In this document: piece by piece, positions 8,389 to 17,944 of the stretch
Numbering within the stretch: position 1 is the first letter of the stretch
How the letters are laid out: each line of letters opens with the position of its first letter
Assembly (NCBI GenBank): GCA_002256395.1
Contig: NKJG01000001.1
Span: 1,302,001-1,366,000 of the forward strand
From: Bacteroidetes bacterium B1(2017)
GTDB lineage: Bacteria; Bacteroidota; Bacteroidia; UKL13-3
Reading direction: 5' to 3'
Length of the DNA stretch: 64,000 bases
The notes under the pieces: model-generated
What the model was told of the DNA's origin: nothing
The model's input: only the letters and a program-made list of their open reading frames with translations
The model's database searches: none
Made by a program: the position numbers and the translations under genes

Positions 8389-9231
8389 ATGAAACTAACG
8401 GTTGAAATAGATGACAATTCTGGTTTTTGCTTCGGCGTAGTCTTTGCCATTCAAATGGCCGAGGATATTCTTAATGAAGAAGGACATTTATTTTGTCTTG
8501 GTGATATTGTGCATAATGATGAAGAGGTATCTCGTTTAAGAAATAAAGGCCTTGAAATTATTGATCACGAGCGATTAAAAACACTCCATCATACAAAGGT
8601 TTTAATTAGAGCTCATGGCGAACCGCCTGAAACCTATAAATTAGCTCTTGATAATGATATTGAGCTGGTAGATGCAAGTTGCCCAGTTGTATTAAAACTA
8701 CAACATAGAGTTAGGGAGGCACATAATAAGAATGAAAAAATCCTCATTTATGGCAAACATGGCCATGCTGAGGTTAAGGGTTTAGTTGGGCAAACAAATG
8801 GTGATGCAATTGTTGTTGAAACCTTTGATGAATTGGATCAACATGAATTGCCATCTAAAATTCAGTTGTTTAGCCAAACCACTAAGCGTACTAAAAATCT
8901 TTATGCCTTAAAAGATAAATTAGAGAAACAAGGTGTTGAAGTATCTTTTAATGATACCTTGTGCCGACAGGTAAGCAATAGAGATGTTCAACTAAGAGAT
9001 TTTGCGAAAAGGTTTAACAAAATTGTTTTCGTAGCGGGCTTAAAGTCTTCAAATGGCAAGGTTTTGTATGATGTTTGTAAAGACAATAATCCAAACACAT
9101 TTTTTATTAGTAGTAAAGAAGAAATTCAAGCTTCTTGGTTTACAGAAGATGATTCGGTAGGCATATGTGGCGCTACCTCTACTCCTCAATGGCAAATGGA
9201 GGAAGTGAAATCTTATTTATTATCCTTATAA
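8389..9231 (+). CDS. ispH: 4-hydroxy-3-methylbut-2-enyl diphosphate reductase
   Basis: 280 residues. The three iron-sulfur ligand cysteines are visible at residue 14 (DNSGFCFGV), 98 (DASCPVV) and 192 (DTLCRQVSNRD). Other family blocks are RAHGEPPETY, GKHGHAEVKGLVGQT, SQTTKRT, AGLKSSNGKVL and the end GICGATSTPQWQMEEV. IspH reduces HMBPP to IPP and DMAPP in the last step of the MEP isoprenoid pathway, so the organism should use MEP rather than mevalonate. The length is a little below E. coli IspH (316) but the core is complete. A glutathione-peroxidase gene follows 25 bases later in the same direction. Confidence 0.96.
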   Translation: MKLTVEIDDNSGFCFGVVFAIQMAEDILNEEGHLFCLGDIVHNDEEVSRLRNKGLEIIDHERLKTLHHTKVLIRAHGEPPETYKLALDNDIELVDASCPVVLKLQHRVREAHNKNEKILIYGKHGHAEVKGLVGQTNGDAIVVETFDELDQHELPSKIQLFSQTTKRTKNLYALKDKLEKQGVEVSFNDTLCRQVSNRDVQLRDFAKRFNKIVFVAGLKSSNGKVLYDVCKDNNPNTFFISSKEEIQASWFTEDDSVGICGATSTPQWQMEEVKSYLLSL

Positions 9232-9256
9232 TTACACTTAATTAGGTTCAATTTTT

Positions 9257-9853
9257 ATGTTTACTAAACAAATGAAAAAGTATTTTTATTCCATTTTTAT
9301 TCTCGTTTTTATAGGGGTGTTTGTATATAGTTTTACAGAAGCAAATGCAAAAAAAACGAGTAAAGTTGAACCAATGAAAAAGAGTTTTTATGATTTAACC
9401 ATTAAGAGCTTAGATGGCAAACAAACCCTATCAATGAGCAGCTTTAAGGGTAAGTATGTGCTTTGTGTTAATGTAGCAAGCGAATGCGGTTATACACCTC
9501 AATACGCCGAATTACTGCAGCTATCTGATACCTTTAAGGATAAATTGGTTGTTATTGGTTTTCCTTGCAATCAGTTTTTGGGTCAGGAACCTGGTACGCC
9601 AGAAGAAATTGGTGCATTTTGCAAAAAGACATATGGTGTTACATTTCCATTAACCGAAAAAATTGAGGTAAAGGGTTCAGGAATAAATCCTATTTATTCT
9701 TGGCTTACCCAAAAGGATTTAAACGGAGTAAGTGATGCGAGTATAAAATGGAACTTCAATAAATTTCTTATTGATCCAAATGGTAATTGGGTAAGTTATT
9801 TTCCTTCTGGTGTTAAACCTTTAAGTGAAGAAATAACTTCAAAAATTAAATAA
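9257..9853 (+). CDS. Glutathione peroxidase family protein (Cys type), exported
   Basis: 198 residues with a hydrophobic N-terminal signal or anchor (KYFYSIFILVFIGVFVYSF); the ATG at 9272 is an alternative start that leaves this intact. The thioredoxin-fold core shows NVASECGYTPQY, with the peroxidatic residue as Cys77 rather than selenocysteine, then GFPCNQFLGQEPGTPEEI with the second cysteine, and WNFNKFLIDPNGNWVSYF. In bacteria such proteins are usually thioredoxin-dependent peroxidases acting on organic hydroperoxides. The signal sequence places it in the periplasm or on the membrane. It is convergent with and directly abuts the DUF5723 gene. Confidence 0.92.
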   Translation: MFTKQMKKYFYSIFILVFIGVFVYSFTEANAKKTSKVEPMKKSFYDLTIKSLDGKQTLSMSSFKGKYVLCVNVASECGYTPQYAELLQLSDTFKDKLVVIGFPCNQFLGQEPGTPEEIGAFCKKTYGVTFPLTEKIEVKGSGINPIYSWLTQKDLNGVSDASIKWNFNKFLIDPNGNWVSYFPSGVKPLSEEITSKIK

Positions 9854-11323
9854 CTAAACGCCTCTGAAATTGGAAAGGTTAATTTTTAACCCCATAAATA
9901 CATCCACACCTCTAATATTTCTAAGTCCAATAATTTCTGGAAGGTGATTTGTTCCCATGTAAAATGGACCTATCCGGAAGTTTAAGCCAATAATAGGGTA
10001 TTGATATTCAATTAAACTAATTGGAAAACCAAGTTCATATTTGAGGGTTTCATACCTTGCTGATACACTTAAAATATTAGGTGATCTCATTGAGATGGCA
10101 CCAGGCATTGGTAGTCTGTGTGATCCAGCGAAGCTGAAATAAATATTATTCTTGAAATGGTAGTCAAATTGAACATTAAGACGCGTGGCAGTATAATGGG
10201 TGTATTTATTGTCTAAAATAAATGTTGTACCAGGATTACCACTAAAATCGTATCTTAATTGTCTGTCCAATGCAAAAATACCTTTGTAAAAAGCTTGGTC
10301 TAAATTTTTGGTTGAACCACTGGCATTTTGGTATTCAGAATAAACAGTTTGTCTATTGAAATTTATCATACCTACATCCATTAAAGAAATACCAAATCTG
10401 TATAAATAATCTTGATATTCTCTAATTTTTCCACCAAATCTAATGTTGGGGCAAACGGTAATTCTAGTTGGTCTTGATTTCTTTTTCTTTAGAAAATTGT
10501 AACCAATGTCGAACGCAAATCCACTACCCCTTGAGGCCATCATCTCTCCCAAAGTAGAAGCTTTAGTTGCAGAATAATTGTAAAGTAGATTGCCATTTTC
10601 CATTACTATTGTTGAATCGCCAACAAATGTCCATTTTGAACCACCCTTATCTTCAAAATCAAGTGAGTTAATTCCAGTCAAATAGTGAGCTGTTATTCCT
10701 AACCTGTGTTTTGTATTATAGGTTTCTGCTATTTCATAGGAATAGTTAAAAGCAATGTCTGAGTATACCATTGTACCCGAAACAAACTTGTTTAAATCAA
10801 ATGATTTCCCTTGCAATTCAACGGCAGAAGAGCCTTTAATTAAAAATATTTCTAATTCTTTTGGCATATTAATGCTACCAGAAATAGATTTTAAAGAGGT
10901 TAATAAACCAAAGGAATGTTTTTTATAATTAATAAGTAAAGAGGGACCATAAATGGTAGCATCTGCAAAGATGTAATTGTTTTTCTGAAAGCTTCTTTTT
11001 AAATCAAAAATCCTGTCAAATGTTTGATTTATTGATTCACCACCATCACCTGCAGAACCACCTGTAAATGCCTTGATTATTTTAGGTGAAGCTAATTGAG
11101 TAATGGGTTTGGGTTGTAAGTAATACCCATTATTCATTAACGTAGTTGAATAATTAAATAAGGTAAAATCTGTCCCGTTATTTAGGTAATTGGTATTGGC
11201 TGGGTTAATTGTAACACCCATTACCCCAGCATGATTACTGGCTACCAAGCCTGTTTGAAATTGAGCTAAACTTAAGTTTACCCCAACTCCCCAAAGTGCA
11301 ATAAGTAAAAATATTTTTTTCAT
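9854..11323 (-). CDS. DUF5723 family outer-membrane-type protein
   Basis: 489 residues with a signal peptide (MKKIFLLIALWGVGVNLSLAQ). The mature start, GLVASNHAGVMGVTINPANTNYLNNG, and the alternating beta-strand pattern with aromatic residues fit the DUF5723 family, a Bacteroidota group predicted to form outer-membrane barrels. Later blocks include GSGFAFDIGYNF, a probable strand pair near FGGKIREYQDYLYRFGISL, and an ending typical of barrel proteins (VDVFMGLKINLSNFRGV). Function is unknown. It has its own exact promoter match inside the end of the upstream comF gene. Confidence 0.78.
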   Translation of the reverse strand: MKKIFLLIALWGVGVNLSLAQFQTGLVASNHAGVMGVTINPANTNYLNNGTDFTLFNYSTTLMNNGYYLQPKPITQLASPKIIKAFTGGSAGDGGESINQTFDRIFDLKRSFQKNNYIFADATIYGPSLLINYKKHSFGLLTSLKSISGSINMPKELEIFLIKGSSAVELQGKSFDLNKFVSGTMVYSDIAFNYSYEIAETYNTKHRLGITAHYLTGINSLDFEDKGGSKWTFVGDSTIVMENGNLLYNYSATKASTLGEMMASRGSGFAFDIGYNFLKKKKSRPTRITVCPNIRFGGKIREYQDYLYRFGISLMDVGMINFNRQTVYSEYQNASGSTKNLDQAFYKGIFALDRQLRYDFSGNPGTTFILDNKYTHYTATRLNVQFDYHFKNNIYFSFAGSHRLPMPGAISMRSPNILSVSARYETLKYELGFPISLIEYQYPIIGLNFRIGPFYMGTNHLPEIIGLRNIRGVDVFMGLKINLSNFRGV

Positions 11324-11366
11324 TGTTTTTGGGTAGGTATTTCTTTCAAGGCACTTTTATCTATTA

Positions 11367-11397
11367 CAAATTTAAGCCGCAAATGCGATACTAGCAA
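11367..11397 (-). promoter_or_regulatory. Bacteroidota-type promoter of the DUF5723 gene
   Basis: The minus strand reads TTG, 20 bases, TAAATTTG, an exact match to both elements at ideal spacing. It overlaps the last codons of comF and lies 43 bases before the DUF5723 start, so this gene can be transcribed independently of the comF unit. Confidence 0.7.
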
Positions 11398-12052
11398 TGC
11401 TTAATGAACATTTACATGTTCTAATTATTTCATTGGCGCAACTTTCTATGGTTGCCCCAGTAGTAATTACATCATCCACAAGTAACACATGTCGGTTTTC
11501 AAACTTTTGAGGTTCAACCACTGAAAAAATGCTTGAAACATTTTCCCATCTCTCCGGCCTATTCTTTTTTGTTTGTGTTTCAGTTGCTTTGGTTCTAATT
11601 AAAAACTCACTCAAATTTTCAATTCCCAATTGTTCCGAAAGTCCATTCGCAAAAGCCAAACTCTGATTGTAACCTCTCTTTCTAAGTTTACTTATATGCA
11701 AAGGAACAGCAACTATGGCATCAATTTTATGACTTTCAGCAGTTTTGCTGATTTTTTTTGCATAGGTTGAACCTAAAAAAACAGCCAATTCTTCATTTCC
11801 TTTGTATTTTAACTCATGCAAAAGTTTTTGCGTAATTCCTCTTTGATTAAAAAACAAAAACGAAAAAGCGCGTTCAAATGGTATTCTGCCCCATAAAGTT
11901 TTTTCTACTCCATTCTCATTTTTAAGATGATCATTTGTTTCGGGTAATTGCAATTGGCAGCCTAAACATAAATACCGTTCTGTGTGTACTAAACTTGTAT
12001 GGCAAGAAAGACACAAATTTGGATAAACGATATTTAAAATATTTTGGAGCAT
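11372..12052 (-). CDS. comF: ComF family phosphoribosyltransferase-like protein
   Basis: 226 residues. An N-terminal zinc-finger-like set of cysteines (Cys14, Cys17, Cys29, Cys32) precedes a phosphoribosyltransferase domain with AIVAVPLHISKLRKRGYNQS and the PRPP-binding motif HVLLVDDVITTGATIESC near residue 190. This is the normal ComF/GntX architecture and length. In competent bacteria ComF is needed for DNA uptake or recombination of incoming DNA; its biochemical role in Bacteroidota is not settled. It follows the M6 protease gene by 22 bases. Confidence 0.9.
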   Translation of the reverse strand: MLQNILNIVYPNLCLSCHTSLVHTERYLCLGCQLQLPETNDHLKNENGVEKTLWGRIPFERAFSFLFFNQRGITQKLLHELKYKGNEELAVFLGSTYAKKISKTAESHKIDAIVAVPLHISKLRKRGYNQSLAFANGLSEQLGIENLSEFLIRTKATETQTKKNRPERWENVSSIFSVVEPQKFENRHVLLVDDVITTGATIESCANEIIRTCKCSLSIASIAFAA

Positions 12053-12074
12053 TAATGTTGCAAGTTATATAATC

Positions 12075-14420
12075 TTATTGAGCCGAAACCCTTAATATTT
12101 TATTAAAATCACGCCCCTTAACCTCTAACAAATAAACACCTCTTGGCAATTTTTCTGTTTGAACTTGCACCTTGTTTTGCCCTGAATAGACAGGATATTC
12201 TGTTTGTTCCCAAACAACCTTGCCTAACAAATCTCTCAATGAAATTGAAATTTGATCTTTATTTGTAACAGAAATTTGCACTGTTATTTCCGATTTAAAT
12301 GGGTTCGGATAAGCTTCAATTCCCGACTCATTTAGTTGCTCTTGAATACCCAAAGGCCAGTAACTCATTACGCCAAAAGAGGTGTCGGTACATTGATTGC
12401 TCGAATAGGCAATTAACATAAATGGGATATTATTAGTGCCTGTAATTTTATAGGTTAAATCAGAGGCAGTTGAGCTTTGGTTTGAGCCAAATCGCCAATT
12501 AATATATAAGGAGTTTACGGCATTACTAGTTAATTGAAAGGTGTTAGAATCGCTTCTTACAAGTGTATATTTGGCTGTTGGCGCTGCATTTACACTAATG
12601 GTTTGGCTTACTGAATCAACCACTTTTAGAGATGAATCTAATACATATAAAGTAACTGGATAGGTTCCAGCAGAATCATAAACCCTTGTTTGATTGGCGT
12701 TAGTTGAACTTGATCCATCATGAAATTTCCACACATAACTAGATGCAAATGCAGAAACATTTTTAAAGTTTACATTTAATGGAGCACAACCAACCAATGG
12801 CGTGGCATCGAACCCAGCAGATGGTTTGTTACCTATGGTAAAGGTTATTGAACTATCGGCATTTTGAATGATATTACTAATTACAATATCCGAATTTTGT
12901 TTTACTCCGCCTATTTTGAAATGGAGTTTTGTGTTCGGGTTGCTAAAATTGTTAAGTCCTCTATTGTTTGTTGAACCTGGAAATAAATCACCCCCATCTC
13001 CTCTGTTTGAGCCAGTTTCAAGATCTCTTCTGCCGTCGGCTTGAAGCAATCCAACACCATACGCACTTGTATCATTATTTACATTGTTTGAGGATGATGC
13101 GCTAAGCAAACGCGCCTTACCTGAGTTAATATGCCAAATAGCCAAACCTTTTGAAGGAAGGTATTTATCGAAATCTTTTTTCTGCCTATTTTCTAATAAA
13201 AAATACTCATTTACCTGGCTTGTATTTATTCTATAGGCAAAATTACTATCTACTAAACTTTTTGGAATTGTGTATGTTCCAGTTGAGCTCAATACCGTTG
13301 CTGGCATCCATCCTAAAACCAATCTCGTCCATGCATCGTGCATACACGGAGTACGTTCGCTATTTAACCAAGGGCCACCAGCCATGTTTGCAAAATTTCC
13401 TGCGCCCTCACCTTTGCTTTGGGTTGAATATAAATCGGGTAAATCTAATAAATGCCCAAACTCATGAGAAATAACGCCAATTCCTACTTGGGCGGGAGCT
13501 CCGCTATTATATCTTTTCTCAGGAAAAATTCCATATGCGTCTACATAAACTCCATCTACTAATACAGCCCCAACAGTATAGGATAAATTATACCTATGCG
13601 ACCATATATAATTATTTGCTGATGGAGCGCTTTGTTCTTCTGCTCCAATTCCTGCATGTAAAATAATAATCCCATCAACTACTCCATCGCTATCATTATC
13701 ATATTGTGTAAAATCTACACCTGCCGAATCTGCCGCCAAAACCGCGCGTTTTACTAAATTTCCTACGTTTGTATTATAGGATGCATTCGATTTTCCGTAA
13801 TCAAGGTAACTCGAGCTAGCCATATACCAACCAAACACATCCACCTGTAAATCTAATTGTCCAAATGAGCTTTTAAGGTAATAATCCCTAAAGGAACCCG
13901 TTCCATTATAATTTGGTTTCACCATCATGGAGTCGAAATTGGGTTTAGCAATAGAGGCAGTAAGATTGGGATACTGAATTAACAAAGCCAAAACTTTTCT
14001 TTTTCCTTTGTTAGGAAAAGGTTTACCCATGGCTTTTTTCTGGTTTCCTTGATTTAATTGAAAAAAGGCGGAGTTTAATTGGTCAATTTGAGCTTGGCTA
14101 TATCTTAAATGAGCTTTATAAGTAGTGGTAACTTGTATGCCATTATCTTTAGCAAGTATACCAGAAGGTATTAAGTCTAAATTTGAATTAAGAGTAGCAT
14201 ATTCAAAGTCATTGGCATTGTTTCTTAACAAGGTTAATCCTTCGGCGTTTTCAAAATATTGAACCAACTCACTTCCTGAAACACTAACAAGAACCGTACT
14301 TCCATCAGAATTAGTATGTAAAAACACCTCCTCCTTAACAGGGCAATTCGACCTTAAATTTTGGGCATATATGCCAATTTGAGTAGAAAGTAAGAATAAG
14401 AATAGGACTGCTTTTTTCAT
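12075..14420 (-). CDS. Secreted M6-type metalloprotease with PKD and T9SS sorting domain
   Basis: 781 residues. Order: signal peptide (MKKAVLFLFLLSTQIGIYAQ), a propeptide-like region, then an M6/immune-inhibitor-A type protease domain starting near KRKVLALLIQYPNL and containing the zinc motif VISHEFGHLLDLPDLY near residue 315 (HExxH plus downstream Asp). A PKD domain follows (CAPLNVNFKNVSAFASSYVW, roughly 540-615), and the last about 80 residues (IEAYPNPFKSEITVQ ... VYLLEVKGRDFNKILRVSAQ) are a type A T9SS sorting domain. The protein should be exported and fixed to or released from the cell surface to digest protein. A promoter-like sequence is present upstream (14449-14477). Confidence 0.92.
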   Translation of the reverse strand: MKKAVLFLFLLSTQIGIYAQNLRSNCPVKEEVFLHTNSDGSTVLVSVSGSELVQYFENAEGLTLLRNNANDFEYATLNSNLDLIPSGILAKDNGIQVTTTYKAHLRYSQAQIDQLNSAFFQLNQGNQKKAMGKPFPNKGKRKVLALLIQYPNLTASIAKPNFDSMMVKPNYNGTGSFRDYYLKSSFGQLDLQVDVFGWYMASSSYLDYGKSNASYNTNVGNLVKRAVLAADSAGVDFTQYDNDSDGVVDGIIILHAGIGAEEQSAPSANNYIWSHRYNLSYTVGAVLVDGVYVDAYGIFPEKRYNSGAPAQVGIGVISHEFGHLLDLPDLYSTQSKGEGAGNFANMAGGPWLNSERTPCMHDAWTRLVLGWMPATVLSSTGTYTIPKSLVDSNFAYRINTSQVNEYFLLENRQKKDFDKYLPSKGLAIWHINSGKARLLSASSSNNVNNDTSAYGVGLLQADGRRDLETGSNRGDGGDLFPGSTNNRGLNNFSNPNTKLHFKIGGVKQNSDIVISNIIQNADSSITFTIGNKPSAGFDATPLVGCAPLNVNFKNVSAFASSYVWKFHDGSSSTNANQTRVYDSAGTYPVTLYVLDSSLKVVDSVSQTISVNAAPTAKYTLVRSDSNTFQLTSNAVNSLYINWRFGSNQSSTASDLTYKITGTNNIPFMLIAYSSNQCTDTSFGVMSYWPLGIQEQLNESGIEAYPNPFKSEITVQISVTNKDQISISLRDLLGKVVWEQTEYPVYSGQNKVQVQTEKLPRGVYLLEVKGRDFNKILRVSAQ

Positions 14421-14448
14421 TTCGTTTTTTGGGTAAAAGAAAGTCGCG

Positions 14449-14477
14449 CAAGATAACTTAAGGATTTTAATTTACAA
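14449..14477 (-). promoter_or_regulatory. Promoter-like sequence before the M6 protease gene
   Basis: The minus strand shows TTG, 19 bases, then TATCTTG. The spacing is right but the -7 element is short of the TAnnTTTG consensus by one T. It lies 28 bases before the start codon. Confidence 0.4.
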
Positions 14478-14657
14478 CTTTGTAAAACCTTGTGACACAA
14501 AATTAAAGGCTTCGAAAGCAACATTGTATCAAACACCTATTAAAACTTGGCCTTATTTGACGAATAAAGTGTACAATTAACATTAATAGATTATTATCTA
14601 GCATAAAATGCTATTTAAACTGCATTTTAAATTATATTTTTGTTTTTTATTTGTTTA

Positions 14658-15200
14658 ATGAATAAATATCAAGGATATAATAAATTAGGTCTGAACCCCA
14701 AAATTTTTGGGATCAGCTTGCTATGTTTGTTTTTACTTGGATTTACTACTAAAGACAAAGGATACGATAGAATAGATCCTTTTAAGAATGGAATGGCCAA
14801 GGTTTATAAAGGGTCAAACATGGGTTATATTAATTCCAACGGCGATGAAATTATTGCTTGTAGATATCAGTATATTTCTGATTTTGTGAAAGAAATTGCC
14901 AAGGTTATGATTGATAAAAAATATGGCTATATCACTATTAAGGATGAGGTGCTTATTCCAATTAAATATGATTTTATTGGGCCGTTTAAAAATGGTTTAG
15001 CTCAAGTGAGAATAAACAATCAGTATGGAATGATAAATGCTGTAGGAGAAGAAATTACGCCCATAAAATATGATGAGATAGGGTTTTTTAATAGTCAGGG
15101 TGTAGCTAAAGTTAGAATAAAAAGGTTGGAAGGAAAGATTAACTGCTCTGGAGAAGAAGTTGTTCCTGTTGTGAAGCCTCATGTAGAAGAGGAAGAATAA
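14658..15200 (+). CDS. WG-repeat protein, exported or membrane-anchored
   Basis: 180 residues from the ATG at 14658. A TTG six codons upstream is open but lies inside a promoter-like TATATTTTTG, so the ATG is preferred. One hydrophobic segment near the N-terminus (IFGISLLCLFLLGFTT) is followed by four short WG-type repeats: PFKNGMAKVYKGSNMGYINSNG, a diverged one, PFKNGLAQVRINNQYGMINAVG, and one ending GKINCSGEEVVPV. WG (KWG Leptospira-type) repeats are thought to form beta structures and often act in surface interactions. The protein ends in an acidic tail (EEEE). It is small for the family, and its role is unknown. Confidence 0.75.
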   Translation: MNKYQGYNKLGLNPKIFGISLLCLFLLGFTTKDKGYDRIDPFKNGMAKVYKGSNMGYINSNGDEIIACRYQYISDFVKEIAKVMIDKKYGYITIKDEVLIPIKYDFIGPFKNGLAQVRINNQYGMINAVGEEITPIKYDEIGFFNSQGVAKVRIKRLEGKINCSGEEVVPVVKPHVEEEE

Positions 15201-15294
15201 TACATCAAAATATTTCCGCTTAAACAGCGGTTTACATCCATCAAAACAATACCTTTACACCTAGAGAGTTTTTTATTAAATTCGCAGGTGAGTC

Positions 15295-16773
15295 ATGTTA
15301 AAACAAGGATTACAACAAAGCCAAGTTCAAAAGCTATCGCCGCAACAAATTCAATTCATTAAATTGTTGCAGTTAAACTCTGTGGATATTCTTCAGCGAA
15401 TAGACCAAGAGTTGATAGAGAACCCTGCCCTTCTGAAGGGTACAGATACAGATGCTGCTCCAGATGAAACAGCACCCATTTCTGAGAATGAATTAGCCAC
15501 ACCAGAAGAGGAAAAAAAAGATTTAACAGTGGATGATTATCTCGCTGATGAATCATTTGATGTAAAGGATTATGTGAATGATGAATATGATCCAGAGGGA
15601 TTTCATTTGAGTGATGAAGGGGATGAAGAAAAGAAGGAAAGGCCACTGGCAGAATCACATAGTTTTCACGAAGAGTTAATGGAGCAATTCTCGGCAATTG
15701 CTGAGAATGAAAAGGAGTTATTAATTGGAAACCAAATTATTGGTTCAATTGACGACGATGGATATTTAAGAAGACCACTTATAGCAATCTTAAATGATTT
15801 GGCTTTTTCAATGAATATTGAAGCTAATGTAGAGGAGTTAAATAAGGTAATGCAAAAGGTTCAAACCCTCGAACCTGCTGGCATTGGAGCTACAACTTTG
15901 CAAGAATGTTTGTTGTTGCAATTAAAACGTAAGGATCAAAACTTGCGCACTGTAAAATTGGCTATTGAAATATTAACTCATTATTTTGATGATTTTACGA
16001 AGAAGCATTATGATAAACTTACCAAGTCGCTTAAAATTTCTGATGCCGAATTAAAAGAAATTATTCACGTAATAACTAGGCTGAATCCAAAACCTGGTGA
16101 GGCTATTGATAATACCGCCACACAATACATTACTCCCGACTTTATTCTTATTGAAGAGCTTGGAAAATTGATGGTACATTTGAATTCAAGGAATGCTCCA
16201 GATTTAAGAATTAGTAGAAGTTACCTTGAAACACTAAGAGGTTTTGATGGAAGTAAAGCACCTACAAGAGAACAAAAAGAAACGGCCCAATTTATCAAGC
16301 AAAAACTAGATGGGGCAAGATGGTTTATTGATAGCATAAAGCAAAGACATAATACTTTGTTAAGCACTATGAATGCAATTCTTAAATTTCAATATAGGTT
16401 TTTTGTTGAAGGCGACGAGTCTTTCTTAAAGCCTATGATTTTAAAAGATATTGCGGAAATTACAGGCTTAGATATTTCTACCATTAGTAGGGTTGCAAAT
16501 AGTAAGTATGTTCAAACAGAATGGGGCACTTTTGCCTTAAAATATTTCTTTAGCGAAGGTATACAAACAGATGATGGGGATGAGGTAAGCAGCAGGGAGG
16601 TTAAGAAGATTTTGAAAGAAGCTATAGAAGCGGAAGAAAAATCAAAGCCACTGCCAGACGAGCGTTTAATGGATATCTTGAAAGAAAAAGGGTATAATAT
16701 TGCTCGTAGAACTATTGCTAAGTATAGAGAGCAAATGAATATTCCTGTTGCTCGTTTAAGAAGAGAAATTTAA
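15295..16773 (+). CDS. rpoN: RNA polymerase sigma-54 factor
   Basis: 492 residues. The Gln-rich N-terminal activator-interacting region (LKQGLQQSQVQKLSPQQIQF) is followed by an acidic linker (about 55-115), the core-binding domain (GYLRRPLIAILNDL, LEPAGIGATTLQECLLLQL) and the DNA-binding part with MILKDIAEITGLDISTISRVANSKYVQT. The RpoN box is ARRTIAKYRE at residues 470-479, near the C-terminus as usual. Sigma-54 needs AAA+ activator proteins to open promoters; none is in this window, so its regulon cannot be read here. A hairpin at 16775-16805 ends the gene. Confidence 0.97.
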   Translation: MLKQGLQQSQVQKLSPQQIQFIKLLQLNSVDILQRIDQELIENPALLKGTDTDAAPDETAPISENELATPEEEKKDLTVDDYLADESFDVKDYVNDEYDPEGFHLSDEGDEEKKERPLAESHSFHEELMEQFSAIAENEKELLIGNQIIGSIDDDGYLRRPLIAILNDLAFSMNIEANVEELNKVMQKVQTLEPAGIGATTLQECLLLQLKRKDQNLRTVKLAIEILTHYFDDFTKKHYDKLTKSLKISDAELKEIIHVITRLNPKPGEAIDNTATQYITPDFILIEELGKLMVHLNSRNAPDLRISRSYLETLRGFDGSKAPTREQKETAQFIKQKLDGARWFIDSIKQRHNTLLSTMNAILKFQYRFFVEGDESFLKPMILKDIAEITGLDISTISRVANSKYVQTEWGTFALKYFFSEGIQTDDGDEVSSREVKKILKEAIEAEEKSKPLPDERLMDILKEKGYNIARRTIAKYREQMNIPVARLRREI

Positions 16774-16774
16774 A

Positions 16775-16805
16775 AACAAAAGCTATCCCTAAGATAGCTT
16801 TTGTT
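16775..16805. terminator. Hairpin between convergent rpoN and the glycosyltransferase-like gene
   Basis: A 13-base perfect inverted repeat (AACAAAAGCTATC and its complement) around a five-base loop, with A/T-rich ends on both strands. It starts two bases after the rpoN stop and covers the last codons of the convergent gene, so it could terminate both transcripts. Confidence 0.75.
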
Positions 16806-17934
16806 CTAATGGATATGTTGAGTTCTGTTTTGCTTGAATCGACTTCTTAGGTATTAATTTTAAGAGTAAAATTTTGATGCTTAAAGTTATTGGCCTAATA
16901 AGTTGTTTTGCTTTACCTGTTTGCATTAAAAACAATGCACTAATGAATGTTCCAATAATAGCCACCCATAAAAAAACTTCAAATTTTGGTTGCCTGTACA
17001 AATCAATGATACCAAGGCTTACAGAGGCAAAAAGCATTACAATTAAAGGTGGTCTTAAATAATTAAAGCCAAAAATTATTTTATTAAAGCTTGGGTTTAA
17101 AATACCATCTAAGAGAAGGTTAAAGCCTAGTTTAAAGTTATACAAATAGAGATGAAAGCTCTTTGCTTTGGTTTGAGCAAACTCTTGTTCTGTATATGTT
17201 TTCTCAATGATTTGTGCTTCTGGTTCAAATGAAATTCGAATTGATTTTTTAAGCAGTTCTGCTTGCAAGGCCTTATCATTTTGCTGATAACTTTCGAAGT
17301 CTAATTCACAAAACAAGTTATAATTTAACATAAAACCGCTTCCCCATAAGGCCGCAGAAAGTCCACTGCTTTGCATTGCCTTTCTATCAATTAAATTGAA
17401 GAAGTTTAAGGAAATGGCTTGGTAATTCGACAACCTTTCTGAATTATTGGAGGCAACTAAATTACATTGCACTACTTCAAAACCTTTTTGAATGTTTTGG
17501 TTCAGCGCTGCCAAGGTGCCTTCTTTAATTTTAGAACTACTGTTTACAACTAAAACTGCTTCAGGATTATCTGGGATATAATTTTTTACCAAGTTTAACA
17601 GACCGAAGCTACTATAGCGCTTTTGTAGGGGACGAATAATTTTAATGTTTTCTAATCCATTATAAATAACCATCGGCTCATCCACAAAAAAATAGGCTGT
17701 ATAGTTTCGGTATTCTTGATTATTTAAATCTTGAATATGTTTGAAAAGGTCGTTTTCTGAGCAATAGGTATTAAAAACAATGCTAATAGGATGTTCAATA
17801 TTTAATTGAACCGTTTTTGGCGCTATTTGAACTTGGGTTTTACTTTTAATAAAATATACCAGCAACAAGTAAAGTGTACTTATAATATAAAAAGAAAGGC
17901 CAATTTGAGCTACAATAAAGAATAGGTGCCACAT
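16789..17934 (-). CDS. Glycosyltransferase family 2-like membrane protein lacking catalytic residues
   Basis: 381 residues. An N-terminal membrane segment (about 3-28), a GT-A-like domain and two or three C-terminal membrane segments (about 285-345) follow the layout of processive membrane GT2 enzymes. ISIVFNTYCSENDLFKHIQDL resembles the family nucleotide-binding start, AALWGSGFMLN (residues 195-204) the GTGF acceptor region, and QQNDKALQAELLKKSIRISF the ED-containing helix. The DxD position reads VVNSSSK (about 129-135), the ED is ND, and there is no QxxRW motif. It may therefore be inactive or regulatory. It follows a small membrane-protein gene by ten bases. Family membership is inferred from pattern order. 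Confidence 0.65.
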   Translation of the reverse strand: MWHLFFIVAQIGLSFYIISTLYLLLVYFIKSKTQVQIAPKTVQLNIEHPISIVFNTYCSENDLFKHIQDLNNQEYRNYTAYFFVDEPMVIYNGLENIKIIRPLQKRYSSFGLLNLVKNYIPDNPEAVLVVNSSSKIKEGTLAALNQNIQKGFEVVQCNLVASNNSERLSNYQAISLNFFNLIDRKAMQSSGLSAALWGSGFMLNYNLFCELDFESYQQNDKALQAELLKKSIRISFEPEAQIIEKTYTEQEFAQTKAKSFHLYLYNFKLGFNLLLDGILNPSFNKIIFGFNYLRPPLIVMLFASVSLGIIDLYRQPKFEVFLWVAIIGTFISALFLMQTGKAKQLIRPITLSIKILLLKLIPKKSIQAKQNSTYPLEQKLS

Positions 17935-17944
17935 ATGCTTAAAA

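Noticed and set aside
14640..14657. TTG start for the WG-repeat gene
   Set aside because: It lies in a TATATTTTTG promoter-like sequence; the ATG at 14658 is more plausible.
15216..15230. CCGCT-AGCGG hairpin before rpoN as a terminator
   Set aside because: Only five base pairs and no T run.
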